A DNA stretch of 64,000 nucleotides from Pseudomonas syringae. GTDB lineage: Bacteria; Pseudomonadota; Gammaproteobacteria; Pseudomonadales; Pseudomonadaceae. Below the pieces are notes generated by a model, which saw only the letters and a program-made list of their open reading frames with translations, did not search any database and had not been told where the DNA came from. A program made the position numbers and the translations under genes. The stretch is taken from assembly GCF_001698815.1 (NCBI RefSeq), contig NZ_LGSI01000068.1, positions 372,001 through 436,000 on the forward strand. The letters are read 5' to 3'. Every line of letters begins with the position of its first letter. Within the stretch, counting starts at the first letter, position 1. Shown here one piece after another: positions 7,955-16,025 of this stretch.

Positions 7955-8728
7955 ATGAAAAGACTGAAAGGAAAAAGCGCCCTGATCACAGGTTCCGCTC
8001 GTGGTATTGGCAGGGCCTTCGCAGAGGCCTACCTGCGCGAAGGCGCAACTGTTGCCATCGCTGACATCGACCTTGAGCGCGCCAAAACCACGGCGTCTGA
8101 GCTGGGGGATCAGGCTTACGCAGTTGAAATGGACGTAACTGATCAAGGGTCTATCGACGCAGCCATTGCCGGGGTTATTGCCAAAACCGGCAAGTTGGAC
8201 ATTCTGGTCAACAACGCCGCGTTGTTTGACCTCGCACCGATTACTGAAATTACCCGGGACAGCTATGAACGGTTGTTCTCGATCAATGTGGCAGGCACTT
8301 TATTTACCCTGCAAGCGGCTGCAAAGCAAATGATCAACCAGGGTCATGGCGGCAAGATCATCAACATGGCGAGTCAGGCTGGCCGACGTGGTGAGGCACT
8401 GGTCGGGGTTTATTGTGCGAGCAAGGCGGCGGTCATCAGCCTGACGCAATCTGCCGGATTGAACCTGATCAAGCACAAGATCAACGTCAATGCGATTGCT
8501 CCCGGCGTCGTCGATGGAGAACATTGGGATGGCGTCGATGCCCTGTTCGCCAAGTATGAAAATCGCCCGTTGGGCGAGAAGAAAAAACTGGTCGGGCAGG
8601 AAGTACCTTACGGACGCATGGCCACGGCCGATGACCTGACCGGAATGGCGGTGTTTCTCGCGTCGCACGACAGCGACTACGTGGTCGCCCAGACCTACAA
8701 CGTTGATGGGGGCAACTGGATGAGCTGA
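7955..8728 (+). CDS. Short-chain dehydrogenase/reductase, sorbitol (L-iditol) dehydrogenase-like
   Basis: A classical 257-residue SDR. The cofactor motif TGSARGIG lies at residues 12-19, NNAA at about 88-91, the catalytic Ser in NMASQAG, YxxxK as YCASK, and the C-terminal YNVDGGNWMS is typical. D38-I39 after the second strand indicates preference for NAD. Full-length similarity in these segments is to polyol dehydrogenases of the SmoS/sorbitol dehydrogenase group. The start is ATG 7955, although the ribosome-binding site is weak; the frame is open further upstream without similarity. With the MtlE-like gene before it, oxidation of a hexitol to a ketose is the likely role. Confidence 0.85.
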   Translation: MKRLKGKSALITGSARGIGRAFAEAYLREGATVAIADIDLERAKTTASELGDQAYAVEMDVTDQGSIDAAIAGVIAKTGKLDILVNNAALFDLAPITEITRDSYERLFSINVAGTLFTLQAAAKQMINQGHGGKIINMASQAGRRGEALVGVYCASKAAVISLTQSAGLNLIKHKINVNAIAPGVVDGEHWDGVDALFAKYENRPLGEKKKLVGQEVPYGRMATADDLTGMAVFLASHDSDYVVAQTYNVDGGNWMS

Positions 8729-8769
8729 AAGCGCCGAAAACGACCCTAATTCGGGTTAACGGAGCAGAC

Positions 8770-8808
8770 CAAAGCCTCGAATCGGCACAGTGACCGAACG
8801 AGGCTTTG
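8770..8808. terminator. Bidirectional terminator between convergent SDR and RidA genes
   Basis: CAAAGCCTCG at 8770-8779 pairs perfectly with CGAGGCTTTG at 8799-8808, with a 19-base loop, between two convergent genes. Confidence 0.7.
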
Positions 8809-8826
8809 AGACGAACGGCTTCCGAT

Positions 8827-9180
8827 TCAGCCCGCCGCAACCACCGTGATTTCCACCAGCAAATCTGGAGCCGCCAGACGCGATTCGACAGTTGCCCGAG
8901 CGGGAGCGTGACCTTCCGGTGCCCAGGCGTCCCAGACTTCGTTCATACCGGCGAAGTTGGCTTCAATATCCGACAGCCAAACCTGCGCGCTGAGAATACG
9001 GGTTTTATCCAGTCCTGCCTTGGCGAGGAAGTTGTCGATCTTCTCCAGCACCTGCGCCGTTTGGCCTTTGATGTCCAGGGTGCGGTCGGTGGCGGTCTGG
9101 CCGCCGAGAAAGGTGAAGCCGTTGCATTGAACGACGCGGCTCATGCGTTGATTGGTTTCGATGCGTGTAATTTCCAGCAT
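8827..9180 (-). CDS. RidA family (YjgF/YER057c) enamine/imine deaminase
   Basis: The 117-residue length is normal for the family. Known RidA proteins hydrolyse reactive enamines/imines to ketones and ammonia. Typical segments are QCNGFTFLGGQTA near residue 18, QTAQVLEKIDNFLAKAG, and HAPARATVESRLAAPDLLVEI near the C-terminus; the Arg in PARAT fits the carboxylate-binding arginine. It is the last gene of the left-running operon that encodes flavin amine oxidases, whose products are imines, so it probably clears the product of those enzymes. Nine bases separate it from the preceding gene. Confidence 0.92.
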   Translation of the reverse strand: MLEITRIETNQRMSRVVQCNGFTFLGGQTATDRTLDIKGQTAQVLEKIDNFLAKAGLDKTRILSAQVWLSDIEANFAGMNEVWDAWAPEGHAPARATVESRLAAPDLLVEITVVAAG

Positions 9181-9189
9181 GTGAACTCC

Positions 9190-10371
9190 TCAATGTTGCG
9201 GGATGGTTGAAGCGGATTGCAGCGGTATCAGCGGCGTTATTGCCGCTGCTTTATCAAAACGGTCGATGGCGAAAGCATCGAGATTGATATCGGAATGCTC
9301 GCCAAGAATTTCCTGGGCCAGACGCCTGCCCGTGCCAGGGCCCATCTGAAAGCCACTGCCGCAGAAGCCGAACGAGTAACTCAGGTTGCTGGTCTTGCGA
9401 CTGGCGCCAATCACCGGCAAGTCATCGGCCGTGAAGGCCTCGACACCCGCCCAGACGCGATTGACACCCAGGTGTTTGAGATGCGGAAACAAATCGGTGA
9501 CCGTGCGCGCGCTGGTGCCGAGTCGGGTCATATCGACTTCGCCGTGACGCGTGGGGAAATCCAGCGCGCCAATCAGCTTGCCGCCGATCACCACCGTGCC
9601 GTTGGCGAATTGCTTGAACGACAGCGACCTGCCCGTAGCTCCCAATACCGGCGCGCAGAACGGCGCGACCCGGTGCGTGACCATCAACATCAGGCCTTCT
9701 GGATGCACCGGCACCGCTTCGCCCACCTGGGCCGCCAACTCCCCCGCCCAGGCACCGGCGGTGACCACCAGATGCTCGGCGCTGAACACTGCCTTCGCCG
9801 TGGTGACTTGCCACTGGCTTCCAGTCTGTTCGATACGCTGCGCGGCACAGTTCTCATGCACTTGAACGCCGAGTTTTTCTGCCGCCAGCCGAAATGCCGT
9901 CACGGTTTTGTAAGGCACCGCATAACCGTCGTCTTTGACCCAGATGCCGCCGACAACGTGTCGGGCCACGGTGGGAATGATGTCGAACACCTGCTGTTGG
10001 TCGATCAGCACTTCATGGCTGAAACCCAAAGCCTGCAAGTGCTCGACACGCTGCCTGCACTCCTCCAGCTCAGCCGGGTTTTCCGCCAGTTTCAACTGAC
10101 CACTGGGTACGAAGCCGCCATCGTCGCCCAGCACATGCTTCAACTCATGCCACAGCTCCCGAGATGACAACGCCAAAGGGATTTCAGGCGTATGCCGGCC
10201 TAAAGTGCGTACGCCGCCAGCGTTTACCCCGGAAGCGTGGCGACCGCAATATTCAGCTTCCAGAATGGTCACCTTGATGCCGCGCTGGGCCAGATGAAAT
10301 GCGGTGCTCAGCCCATGAATGCCGCCGCCGATGACCAATACGTCGCCCTGGCGTCGGCTCGACTCACTCAC
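9190..10371 (-). CDS. FAD-dependent amine/imino-acid oxidoreductase (DAO family, beta-subunit type)
   Basis: The protein (393 residues from GTG 10371) has an N-terminal dinucleotide-binding GGGIHGLSTAFHLAQRG followed by a DAO-type fold, ending near GASRKTSNLSYSFGFCGSGFQMGPG, as in beta subunits of opine oxidases, D-hydroxyproline dehydrogenase and HcnC. GTG 10371 overlaps the stop of the preceding gene by 8 bases and has GGGGAG upstream. A longer frame to 10461 lies inside that gene and lacks similarity. It is one of two DAO-type proteins in the operon, so it may replace or complement the other as partner of the alpha/gamma subunits, or act on the next intermediate. The substrate is not readable from sequence. 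Confidence 0.85.
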   Translation of the reverse strand: MSESSRRQGDVLVIGGGIHGLSTAFHLAQRGIKVTILEAEYCGRHASGVNAGGVRTLGRHTPEIPLALSSRELWHELKHVLGDDGGFVPSGQLKLAENPAELEECRQRVEHLQALGFSHEVLIDQQQVFDIIPTVARHVVGGIWVKDDGYAVPYKTVTAFRLAAEKLGVQVHENCAAQRIEQTGSQWQVTTAKAVFSAEHLVVTAGAWAGELAAQVGEAVPVHPEGLMLMVTHRVAPFCAPVLGATGRSLSFKQFANGTVVIGGKLIGALDFPTRHGEVDMTRLGTSARTVTDLFPHLKHLGVNRVWAGVEAFTADDLPVIGASRKTSNLSYSFGFCGSGFQMGPGTGRRLAQEILGEHSDINLDAFAIDRFDKAAAITPLIPLQSASTIPQH

Positions 10372-11740
10372 CGGCCAACTCCCCGAGCGTGATGGGCTTG
10401 ATCGGCGGGCGAATCCGGTAGTAACCGACTTCCGCAGCCGACACGCCGCGCGCCTTGGCAATGACTTCGGTGACGGTCAGACCGCACATCCGGCCCTGAC
10501 AAGGCCCCATGCCGCAGCGCCCAAAGGATTTGGCCTGATTCGGCCCGGCGCAGCCCAAGGCAACGAAGCCGCGCAGATCACCGGCAGTAACCTCTTCGCA
10601 GCGACAGACCATCACGTCGTCCGCCGGGATGCGATTTTGTTCTTTCGGTTGATACAGCGTGTCGAGAAAGGGACGAATTCGCAGATTGCTGTCGAGTTTT
10701 GCGCGCAGCGGCTCGGCTTGTTGATCACGTTGCGCCGTGCTGATTGTCGCCAGTTGCGCAGCAATCCCAAGCGCCGCCAGTTGCCCTTGCACTGCCGCTG
10801 CCTGAGCACCGCCAATGCCTGCTCCATCCCCGGCGACATAAACGCCCGGAACATCCAGTTCGCCCCAAGCGTCGACCGCCGGGCTGAAACACAGCTGAGC
10901 GGCGTCCCATTCATGACGCGCACGTAGCGATTGGCTGAATTGAATATTGGGCACCACGCCTTGATGCAACAGCACACAACGGCTGGCAATGCGTACGGAT
11001 TTCCCGGCAGCGGTGAACGTCAGCGCCGTCGCGGCCTCCTCGCCTTCCACTGCCAATTGCTCGGCGCCGGTGTAGTGAGCGATGCCCGCAACGCGCAGGC
11101 TGCGCATCAATTCCAGCCCTTTGCGCAAATACGGCCAGGCGCGCAGCGCAGCAAACAGATGACGCCGTGCGCGCCAGTAATCCTCTGGCCGGGTCGTATC
11201 GACCAATGCCTTGATCGGCACACCGGCGCGCAGGTATTGCCAGCCGAGCAGGTACAGCAGCGGCCCGCAGCCCGCCAGCACCACAGGCTCACTCGGTGCC
11301 AGCCCCGAACTTTTCAACAGGATCTGCGCGGCGCCGGCGCTCATTACCCCGGGCAAGGTCCAGCCGGGAATCGGAAACGGCCGTTCCATGGCACCCGTGG
11401 CGAGCAACACAGCCTTTGCGTTCAGCGTGTGCAAGCGACCGTCGCGCAAGTAGCTGACCTGATGATCCCGGGTAACCTGCCACACCGCCGCGCCCTTCTC
11501 ATAGCGCACCGTCGATGACGCCAACGCCTGGGCCAGTTGATTGCCGTGCGCGTAATCCGGGCCAAGCATGTCCCGGCGCGACAACGGTGCCAGGGTGATG
11601 CCGCGATAAATCTGTCCGCCCGGACTGCCCTGCTCGTCCAGCAACACCACGCCAAGCCCCAAACCGGCCAGTGCCACGGCGCCGCTCATGCCCGCCGCGC
11701 CTGCGCCAATTACCACCACGTCAACGGTTTCGGGGTTCAT
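10364..11740 (-). CDS. NAD(P)/FAD-dependent oxidoreductase, opine oxidase/HcnB-type alpha subunit
   Basis: A 458-residue protein of the OoxA/NoxA/HcnB/LhpE type. The FAD motif GAGAAGMSGAVALAGLG lies near residue 11, a second nucleotide site around VVLAGCGPLLYLLG, then FAD-binding GVYVAGDGAGIGGAQAA. The C-terminal half carries a BFD-like iron-sulphur domain (MVCRCEEVTAGDL, then CGMGPCQGRMCG), which fits the extra cofactor of this family. It is translationally coupled to the small [2Fe-2S] gene before it (ATGA, 4-base overlap) and to the DAO gene after it. In known systems alpha, beta and gamma subunits form a membrane-linked dehydrogenase that oxidises the C-N bond of opines, hydroxyproline or glycine. 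Confidence 0.9.
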   Translation of the reverse strand: MNPETVDVVVIGAGAAGMSGAVALAGLGLGVVLLDEQGSPGGQIYRGITLAPLSRRDMLGPDYAHGNQLAQALASSTVRYEKGAAVWQVTRDHQVSYLRDGRLHTLNAKAVLLATGAMERPFPIPGWTLPGVMSAGAAQILLKSSGLAPSEPVVLAGCGPLLYLLGWQYLRAGVPIKALVDTTRPEDYWRARRHLFAALRAWPYLRKGLELMRSLRVAGIAHYTGAEQLAVEGEEAATALTFTAAGKSVRIASRCVLLHQGVVPNIQFSQSLRARHEWDAAQLCFSPAVDAWGELDVPGVYVAGDGAGIGGAQAAAVQGQLAALGIAAQLATISTAQRDQQAEPLRAKLDSNLRIRPFLDTLYQPKEQNRIPADDVMVCRCEEVTAGDLRGFVALGCAGPNQAKSFGRCGMGPCQGRMCGLTVTEVIAKARGVSAAEVGYYRIRPPIKPITLGELAGE

Positions 11741-12090
11741 GACTGCACCTCCATGAGGTCAACATTCGTCGCCTGGAAAATCAGGTCGCGGGCGCCTTCC
11801 TGGGAACGAATGCGCATGCCTTCAGTGACCTCGATCAGACAACTTTGGCGGTTGGGCACGCCATCGATATCCACCAGGCACTCGAAACACACGCCCATCA
11901 TGCAATACGGCGCACGCGGTGCTTCGCTCACCGGCGTCGCACGGAAACGATTGATGCCGGACATCAGCAACGCCGCCGCGACACTGCTGCCTGCGGGCAC
12001 GGTCAAAGGTTGCTCGTTGAACGTCAGGTTCACGGTGCGCGTCGCCCTGACTTCGCTTATGACGGGTTGAAATAGCGGATCAGTGCGCAT
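11737..12090 (-). CDS. Small [2Fe-2S] protein, gamma subunit of the opine-oxidase-type complex
   Basis: The 117-residue protein carries the ferredoxin-like pattern CMMGVCFECLVDIDG followed by a distal Cys in RQSCLIEV, as in HcnA and the gamma subunits of D-hydroxyproline dehydrogenase and sarcosine-oxidase-like complexes. VPAGSSVAAALLMSG at residues 33-47 is typical of the N-terminal half. It would pass electrons between the flavoprotein subunits. It overlaps the DAO gene before it by 11 bases and the alpha gene after it by 4, so the three are translated together. Confidence 0.9.
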   Translation of the reverse strand: MRTDPLFQPVISEVRATRTVNLTFNEQPLTVPAGSSVAAALLMSGINRFRATPVSEAPRAPYCMMGVCFECLVDIDGVPNRQSCLIEVTEGMRIRSQEGARDLIFQATNVDLMEVQS

Positions 12091-13222
12091 GGGAAAACAC
12101 CTTATCGGTTAGAAAACGCTCGCCGGTAAACACCGCCAGCTCGTCGGGTTGCGCGCCGCCCATGATCCACGGCGCAATGCGTAACGCGTGAGCGGCCGCC
12201 AGGGTCACGCCGCTGTGGCAAGTGACCACGAACGCGCCGGGGTGCACGGGGGATTGCTGATAAATGGGAAAACCGTCCGGGCTCATGACCCGCAACGCGC
12301 CCCAGGCGCGAATCAGGCGTACGTCACGCAGCAGTGGAAACGTCGAGACGCCACGTCTGGCGATAGCCGCCAGCACCTCAGTGGAGGTGCCGTCATCGAA
12401 ACCGACCTCCTCCATTGAATCGCCCAGCTGCACCGTGCCTTCGTCGGTCTGCCGCACGTTGATGGTCGGGTAATCGAGAAATGGCCGGACACGCTCGCTG
12501 ATCAGCACCTGACCGCGATTCGGCGCAACCGGCGCGTGCAGGCCGACTTGCCTGGCCAACCCCGGATTGCCGAGGCCTGCGGCCAATACGATGCGCGGTG
12601 CGATAAAGCGGCGCTGCCCCGCCGTGACGCGGAACTCGCCTGGGGCGCAATCAATACGGTCAACCTGCACGCCGCCATGCAACCGCGCGCCTTTGGCCTG
12701 AGCCGAGGTGTGCAGCGCGCGCAGCAATTTCAACGGATTGACGTGCCCGTCCTGAGGCGTGTAGCTGGCGCCAATCACCGCAGGACCAATCAACGGCAAG
12801 CGAGCCTTGAGCTCGGCGGCGTCGAGCATCTGAAATGGATAATCGCCCAACGCATCCTGCAGGGTTTGCAACCGAGACTGCCGCTCCAGCAATTCTTCGT
12901 CACTGAAACACATGTGAAATCCTCCCGGTTGCCGCAGCTGCACATCGACTCCGCTGTCGGCCAGCAGCGCTTGCGCCAATGCCGGCCAGCGCGTCGCCGA
13001 TGAACGGGTCCAGCGCGAGTAATCCGGCAGGTCGTGGCCTTTGCCTTGCACCCAGACCAAGCCGAAATTGCCGCGTGATGCGCGAAACGCGTCGTCGCCC
13101 TGGTCAAGCACGACCGTGTCCACACCGCTGCGCGCCAGCCCGTAAGCCACCGCCGTACCGACCAACCCGCCGCCGATCACGATCACGTCGGACTGCGTGA
13201 CGCTGTTGATGTCCTGACTCAT
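12080..13222 (-). CDS. FAD-dependent amine oxidoreductase (DadA/DAO family), first beta-type protein of the operon
   Basis: The 380-residue protein starts at ATG 13222 and has the FAD motif IGGGLVGTAVAYGLARSG at residues 16-33. The C-terminal segment TCHSGVTLAAAHALRIAPWI is characteristic of beta subunits (HcnC/OoxB/LhpB). It overlaps the permease gene before it by 4 bases (ATGA) and the [2Fe-2S] gene by 11. Its position directly before gamma and alpha makes it the likeliest catalytic partner of that complex. It probably oxidises a secondary amine or imino acid brought in by the ABC transporter. The substrate is unknown. Confidence 0.88.
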   Translation of the reverse strand: MSQDINSVTQSDVIVIGGGLVGTAVAYGLARSGVDTVVLDQGDDAFRASRGNFGLVWVQGKGHDLPDYSRWTRSSATRWPALAQALLADSGVDVQLRQPGGFHMCFSDEELLERQSRLQTLQDALGDYPFQMLDAAELKARLPLIGPAVIGASYTPQDGHVNPLKLLRALHTSAQAKGARLHGGVQVDRIDCAPGEFRVTAGQRRFIAPRIVLAAGLGNPGLARQVGLHAPVAPNRGQVLISERVRPFLDYPTINVRQTDEGTVQLGDSMEEVGFDDGTSTEVLAAIARRGVSTFPLLRDVRLIRAWGALRVMSPDGFPIYQQSPVHPGAFVVTCHSGVTLAAAHALRIAPWIMGGAQPDELAVFTGERFLTDKVFSHAH

Positions 13223-14016
13223 TTTCCCTCTCCAATCAACACCCGATCCAGACCCACCATGCGATCGAGCACCAGCATCAGCAGCAGGGTGCCGACGATC
13301 AGCACCGTGGAAACGGCGGTGATCAGTGGGTCAATGGTCTGGGAAATCTGGTTGTACATCGCCACCGGCAAGGTCGTGGTGCCTGGCGTGGCGACGAATA
13401 CGGTCATGGTCAACTCGTCGAAACTCTGGATGAACGCCAGCATCCAGCCGCCGATCACGCCGGTGCGGATACGTGGCAGCACCACCCGATAGAACGCAGT
13501 CCAGCGACTGGCGCCCAGCGATAACGCTGCCTGTTCGATGTCGCGCTCAAGGCCAATGGTCGAAGCCAGGGTCAGGCGCAGTGCGTACGGCAGGACCACG
13601 ATCACGTGGGTCAAGGTCAACGCCCAGAAGGATCCGCCAATCTGCGCCAGCGAGAAAAAGCGCAGGAACGCGATCCCCAGCACCACCGAAGGAATCATCA
13701 GCGGCGACAGCAGAAAGCCGGTCAAAGCGCCGCGTCCGGGGAATTCGTACCGGCTGATTGCCAATGCCGCAGGAATCGCCAGCAACGCCGCAATGGTCGC
13801 CGAGGCCAGGCCTAGCTTGATCGACAGCGTGAATGCGTCGAGCATTTCCTGGTTGTCCAGCAACGCCCGAAACCAGCGCAACGACAGACCGTCAGTGGGC
13901 AGCGACAAATAGCCCTTGCTGGTAAATGCCATCGCCATGACCACCAGCAAGGGGGCGACGATGAAGATGACGAAACACACATGATAGAGCTGCGAGAAAA
14001 ATCCGTTCTTGTGCAT
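13219..14016 (-). CDS. ABC transporter permease (PotC-type)
   Basis: A 265-residue membrane protein with six predicted hydrophobic segments (first VCFVIFIVAPLLVVMAMAF). The EAA loop reads EQAALSLGASRWTAFYRVVLP, as in the PotC/second-permease group of spermidine/putrescine-type (and opine-type) importers. It lies 6 bases after the other permease gene and overlaps the DAO gene by 4 bases, so it belongs to the same operon. Confidence 0.92.
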   Translation of the reverse strand: MHKNGFFSQLYHVCFVIFIVAPLLVVMAMAFTSKGYLSLPTDGLSLRWFRALLDNQEMLDAFTLSIKLGLASATIAALLAIPAALAISRYEFPGRGALTGFLLSPLMIPSVVLGIAFLRFFSLAQIGGSFWALTLTHVIVVLPYALRLTLASTIGLERDIEQAALSLGASRWTAFYRVVLPRIRTGVIGGWMLAFIQSFDELTMTVFVATPGTTTLPVAMYNQISQTIDPLITAVSTVLIVGTLLLMLVLDRMVGLDRVLIGEGK

Positions 14017-14022
14017 GGCGGC

Positions 14023-14895
14023 CTACTCGAAGACTTGCTTGAAGCGGCGCTCGGCCAGCTTGCTGCAACCCAGAATGATGATCAGATTCGCAACCAGCAA
14101 AAGCATTGCGATGGCAGCGCCGAGGGGCCAGTTGAGGGTGCCGAGAAATTCGTCGTAGGCCGCCGTCGCGACCACCTTCAAGCGCCGACCGCCGATGATC
14201 GCCGGAGTGGCAAAGGCTGACGCGGCCAGGGCGAAGACGATGATCGAACCGGACAGAATGCCAGGCATGATCTGCGGCAGGATGATCCGCCGGAACACGG
14301 TCAACCGAGAGGCACCCAGCGACAACCCGGCCCACTCCACTTGCAGGTCCAGACGTTGCAAGGTCGCCCACACCGCGATCACCATAAAGGGCACCAGTAC
14401 GTGCGTCAGGGCAATGATCACGCCAACTTGGGTGAACAACATCTTCACCGGCTGATCGGTAATGCCCAGCGCCTGCAAGGCGTCGTTGATCAGGCCGTTG
14501 TTGCCCAACAGGATCGCCCAGCCCAGCGTCCGCACCACGACCGAAATCAACAGCGGTCCGAGCACCACCAGCAGAAACAACGAACGCCAGCGCGGCGCCA
14601 TGCGCGCAATGATGATGGTTTCCGGCACGCCAAGCAGCACGCAGAGCACCGTAACCGCCAGCGCCATGCCACCAGTGCGCAGGAATATCTCGTGAAAATA
14701 GCCGTCCTTGAACACCTCGATGTAGTTGCCCAGGCTGTAGCCCGGAACCACGCCTCCGGTATCGCTAAACAGATTCAGCGACAGCACCGCCGTCAGCAGC
14801 AGCGGCGCCAGCAAGAGTGCGATAAACACCAGCAATGCCGGCCCACTGAGCAGCCACGGGGCAATGCCGACGTGTTCGGCATCATACCTGGCCAT
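14023..14895 (-). CDS. ABC transporter permease (PotB-type)
   Basis: A 290-residue protein (MARYDAEHVGIAPWLL) with about six membrane segments and the EAA loop VEWAGLSLGASRLTVFRRI. It pairs with the following PotC-type permease. The start is ATG 14895, preceded by a strong GGAGGT, and overlaps the end of the ATPase gene by 14 bases. A longer frame to 14964 lies inside that gene and has no similarity to the family. Confidence 0.92.
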   Translation of the reverse strand: MARYDAEHVGIAPWLLSGPALLVFIALLLAPLLLTAVLSLNLFSDTGGVVPGYSLGNYIEVFKDGYFHEIFLRTGGMALAVTVLCVLLGVPETIIIARMAPRWRSLFLLVVLGPLLISVVVRTLGWAILLGNNGLINDALQALGITDQPVKMLFTQVGVIIALTHVLVPFMVIAVWATLQRLDLQVEWAGLSLGASRLTVFRRIILPQIMPGILSGSIIVFALAASAFATPAIIGGRRLKVVATAAYDEFLGTLNWPLGAAIAMLLLVANLIIILGCSKLAERRFKQVFE

Positions 14896-15955
14896 GGGCG
14901 ACCTCCCGATCCAGCAGGCGCAGGTCGTCATCGGACCAGTCCAGGCCGACCTCGTGGCCTTCATCGGGCGGCGGAATGCCGAGATTGGGCTGGGTCATGT
15001 GGACCAGCCCAAGATGGCTATCGACTGCGATCAGCCACAGATTGCCCAAAAACACCCTCAGGCGAACACGCCCTGTCAAACGACCGTTGCCAACAGCGGT
15101 CAGGCGGATTTTCTCCGGGCGAATGTAGACATTGACGTCGTTGCCCAGCGAGCGGTCTTCGTGCGGCACATGCAGCAGCGTGTCCCGGACCTGTACCTCA
15201 CAGCACCGCTCGTTACGCAGCTGCACCGCACCCGCGAAGGCGTTGGTCTTGCCGAGAAACGCCGATGCGAACGGCGAATGGGGACGTTCATACGCCTCGA
15301 ACGGCGTGTCGATCTGCACGATGCGGCCTTTCTGCATGACCGCGATACGGTCGCTCATGGTCATGGCTTCGACCTGATCGTGGGTCACCAGAATCGTGGT
15401 GATACCCAGATCGCGCTGAATCGCCCGCAGCTCGATGTGCATCTCTTCGCGTAGCTTGGCATCGAGGTTGGACATGGGTTCGTCGAGCAGCAACAGGTTG
15501 GGACGGATCGCCAGCGCACGGGCAATCGCCACCCGTTGCCGTTGTCCGCCGGATAACGCTTTGGGGTACCGCTCGCCGAGGCCGCCAAGGCGCACCAGAT
15601 CCAGCGCCTCATTGACCCGCTTGCTGCGTTCGCTTTTGAGTACGCCGCGCATCTCCAGACCAAAGCTGATGTTTTGCGCCACCGTCATGTGCGGAAACAG
15701 TGCGTAGCTTTGAAAGACGATGCCCAGCCCGCGCTGCTCCGGTCGCACATGAGTGATGTCGCGACCGTCCAGGACGATGCGCCCTTCGGTGGGCTGCACG
15801 AAACCGGCAATGGATTGCAGCGTGGTGGTCTTGCCGCAGCCGGACGGGCCGAGCAAGGCGATGAATTCGCCGTGCCGGACTTCCAGGTTCAAACCATCAA
15901 TGGCCCTGAAATTGCCGTAGGTCTTGACGATACCTTCGAGTGTGAGAAATGCCAT
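14882..15955 (-). CDS. ABC transporter ATP-binding protein (PotA-type)
   Basis: A 357-residue ATPase. Walker A GPSGCGKT lies at residues 36-43, the Q-loop in IVFQSYALFPHM, signature LSGGQRQR, Walker B LLLLDEPMSNLD, and the switch His in ILVTHDQ. The C-terminal third is a TOBE domain (from about 280), as in PotA and other importers of small organic cations, opines and Fe(III). I prefer ATG 15955; a GTG four codons upstream is equally in frame. It drives the two permeases downstream and works with the binding protein upstream. Confidence 0.93.
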   Translation of the reverse strand: MAFLTLEGIVKTYGNFRAIDGLNLEVRHGEFIALLGPSGCGKTTTLQSIAGFVQPTEGRIVLDGRDITHVRPEQRGLGIVFQSYALFPHMTVAQNISFGLEMRGVLKSERSKRVNEALDLVRLGGLGERYPKALSGGQRQRVAIARALAIRPNLLLLDEPMSNLDAKLREEMHIELRAIQRDLGITTILVTHDQVEAMTMSDRIAVMQKGRIVQIDTPFEAYERPHSPFASAFLGKTNAFAGAVQLRNERCCEVQVRDTLLHVPHEDRSLGNDVNVYIRPEKIRLTAVGNGRLTGRVRLRVFLGNLWLIAVDSHLGLVHMTQPNLGIPPPDEGHEVGLDWSDDDLRLLDREVAHGQV

Positions 15956-15965
15956 GGGGCTTGCC

Positions 15966-15985
15966 ACGCAGGCATGAGCCTGCGT
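15966..15985 (-). other. Hairpin between binding-protein and ATPase genes
   Basis: ACGCAGGC at 15966-15973 and GCCTGCGT at 15978-15985 form a perfect 8-bp stem with a 4-base loop in the 70-base gap after the binding-protein gene. Hairpins in this position in ABC operons commonly stabilise or attenuate so that the binding protein is made in excess. There is no T tract. Confidence 0.55.
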
Positions 15986-16025
15986 CTCCAGAAAGGTTTC
16001 GGGAAAGTCGCAACCGCCGTGAAGG

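Noticed and set aside
9217..10167. A 316-codon plus-strand frame opposite the DAO-type gene
   Set aside because: His/Arg/Gln-rich shadow translation without a domain or ribosome-binding site.
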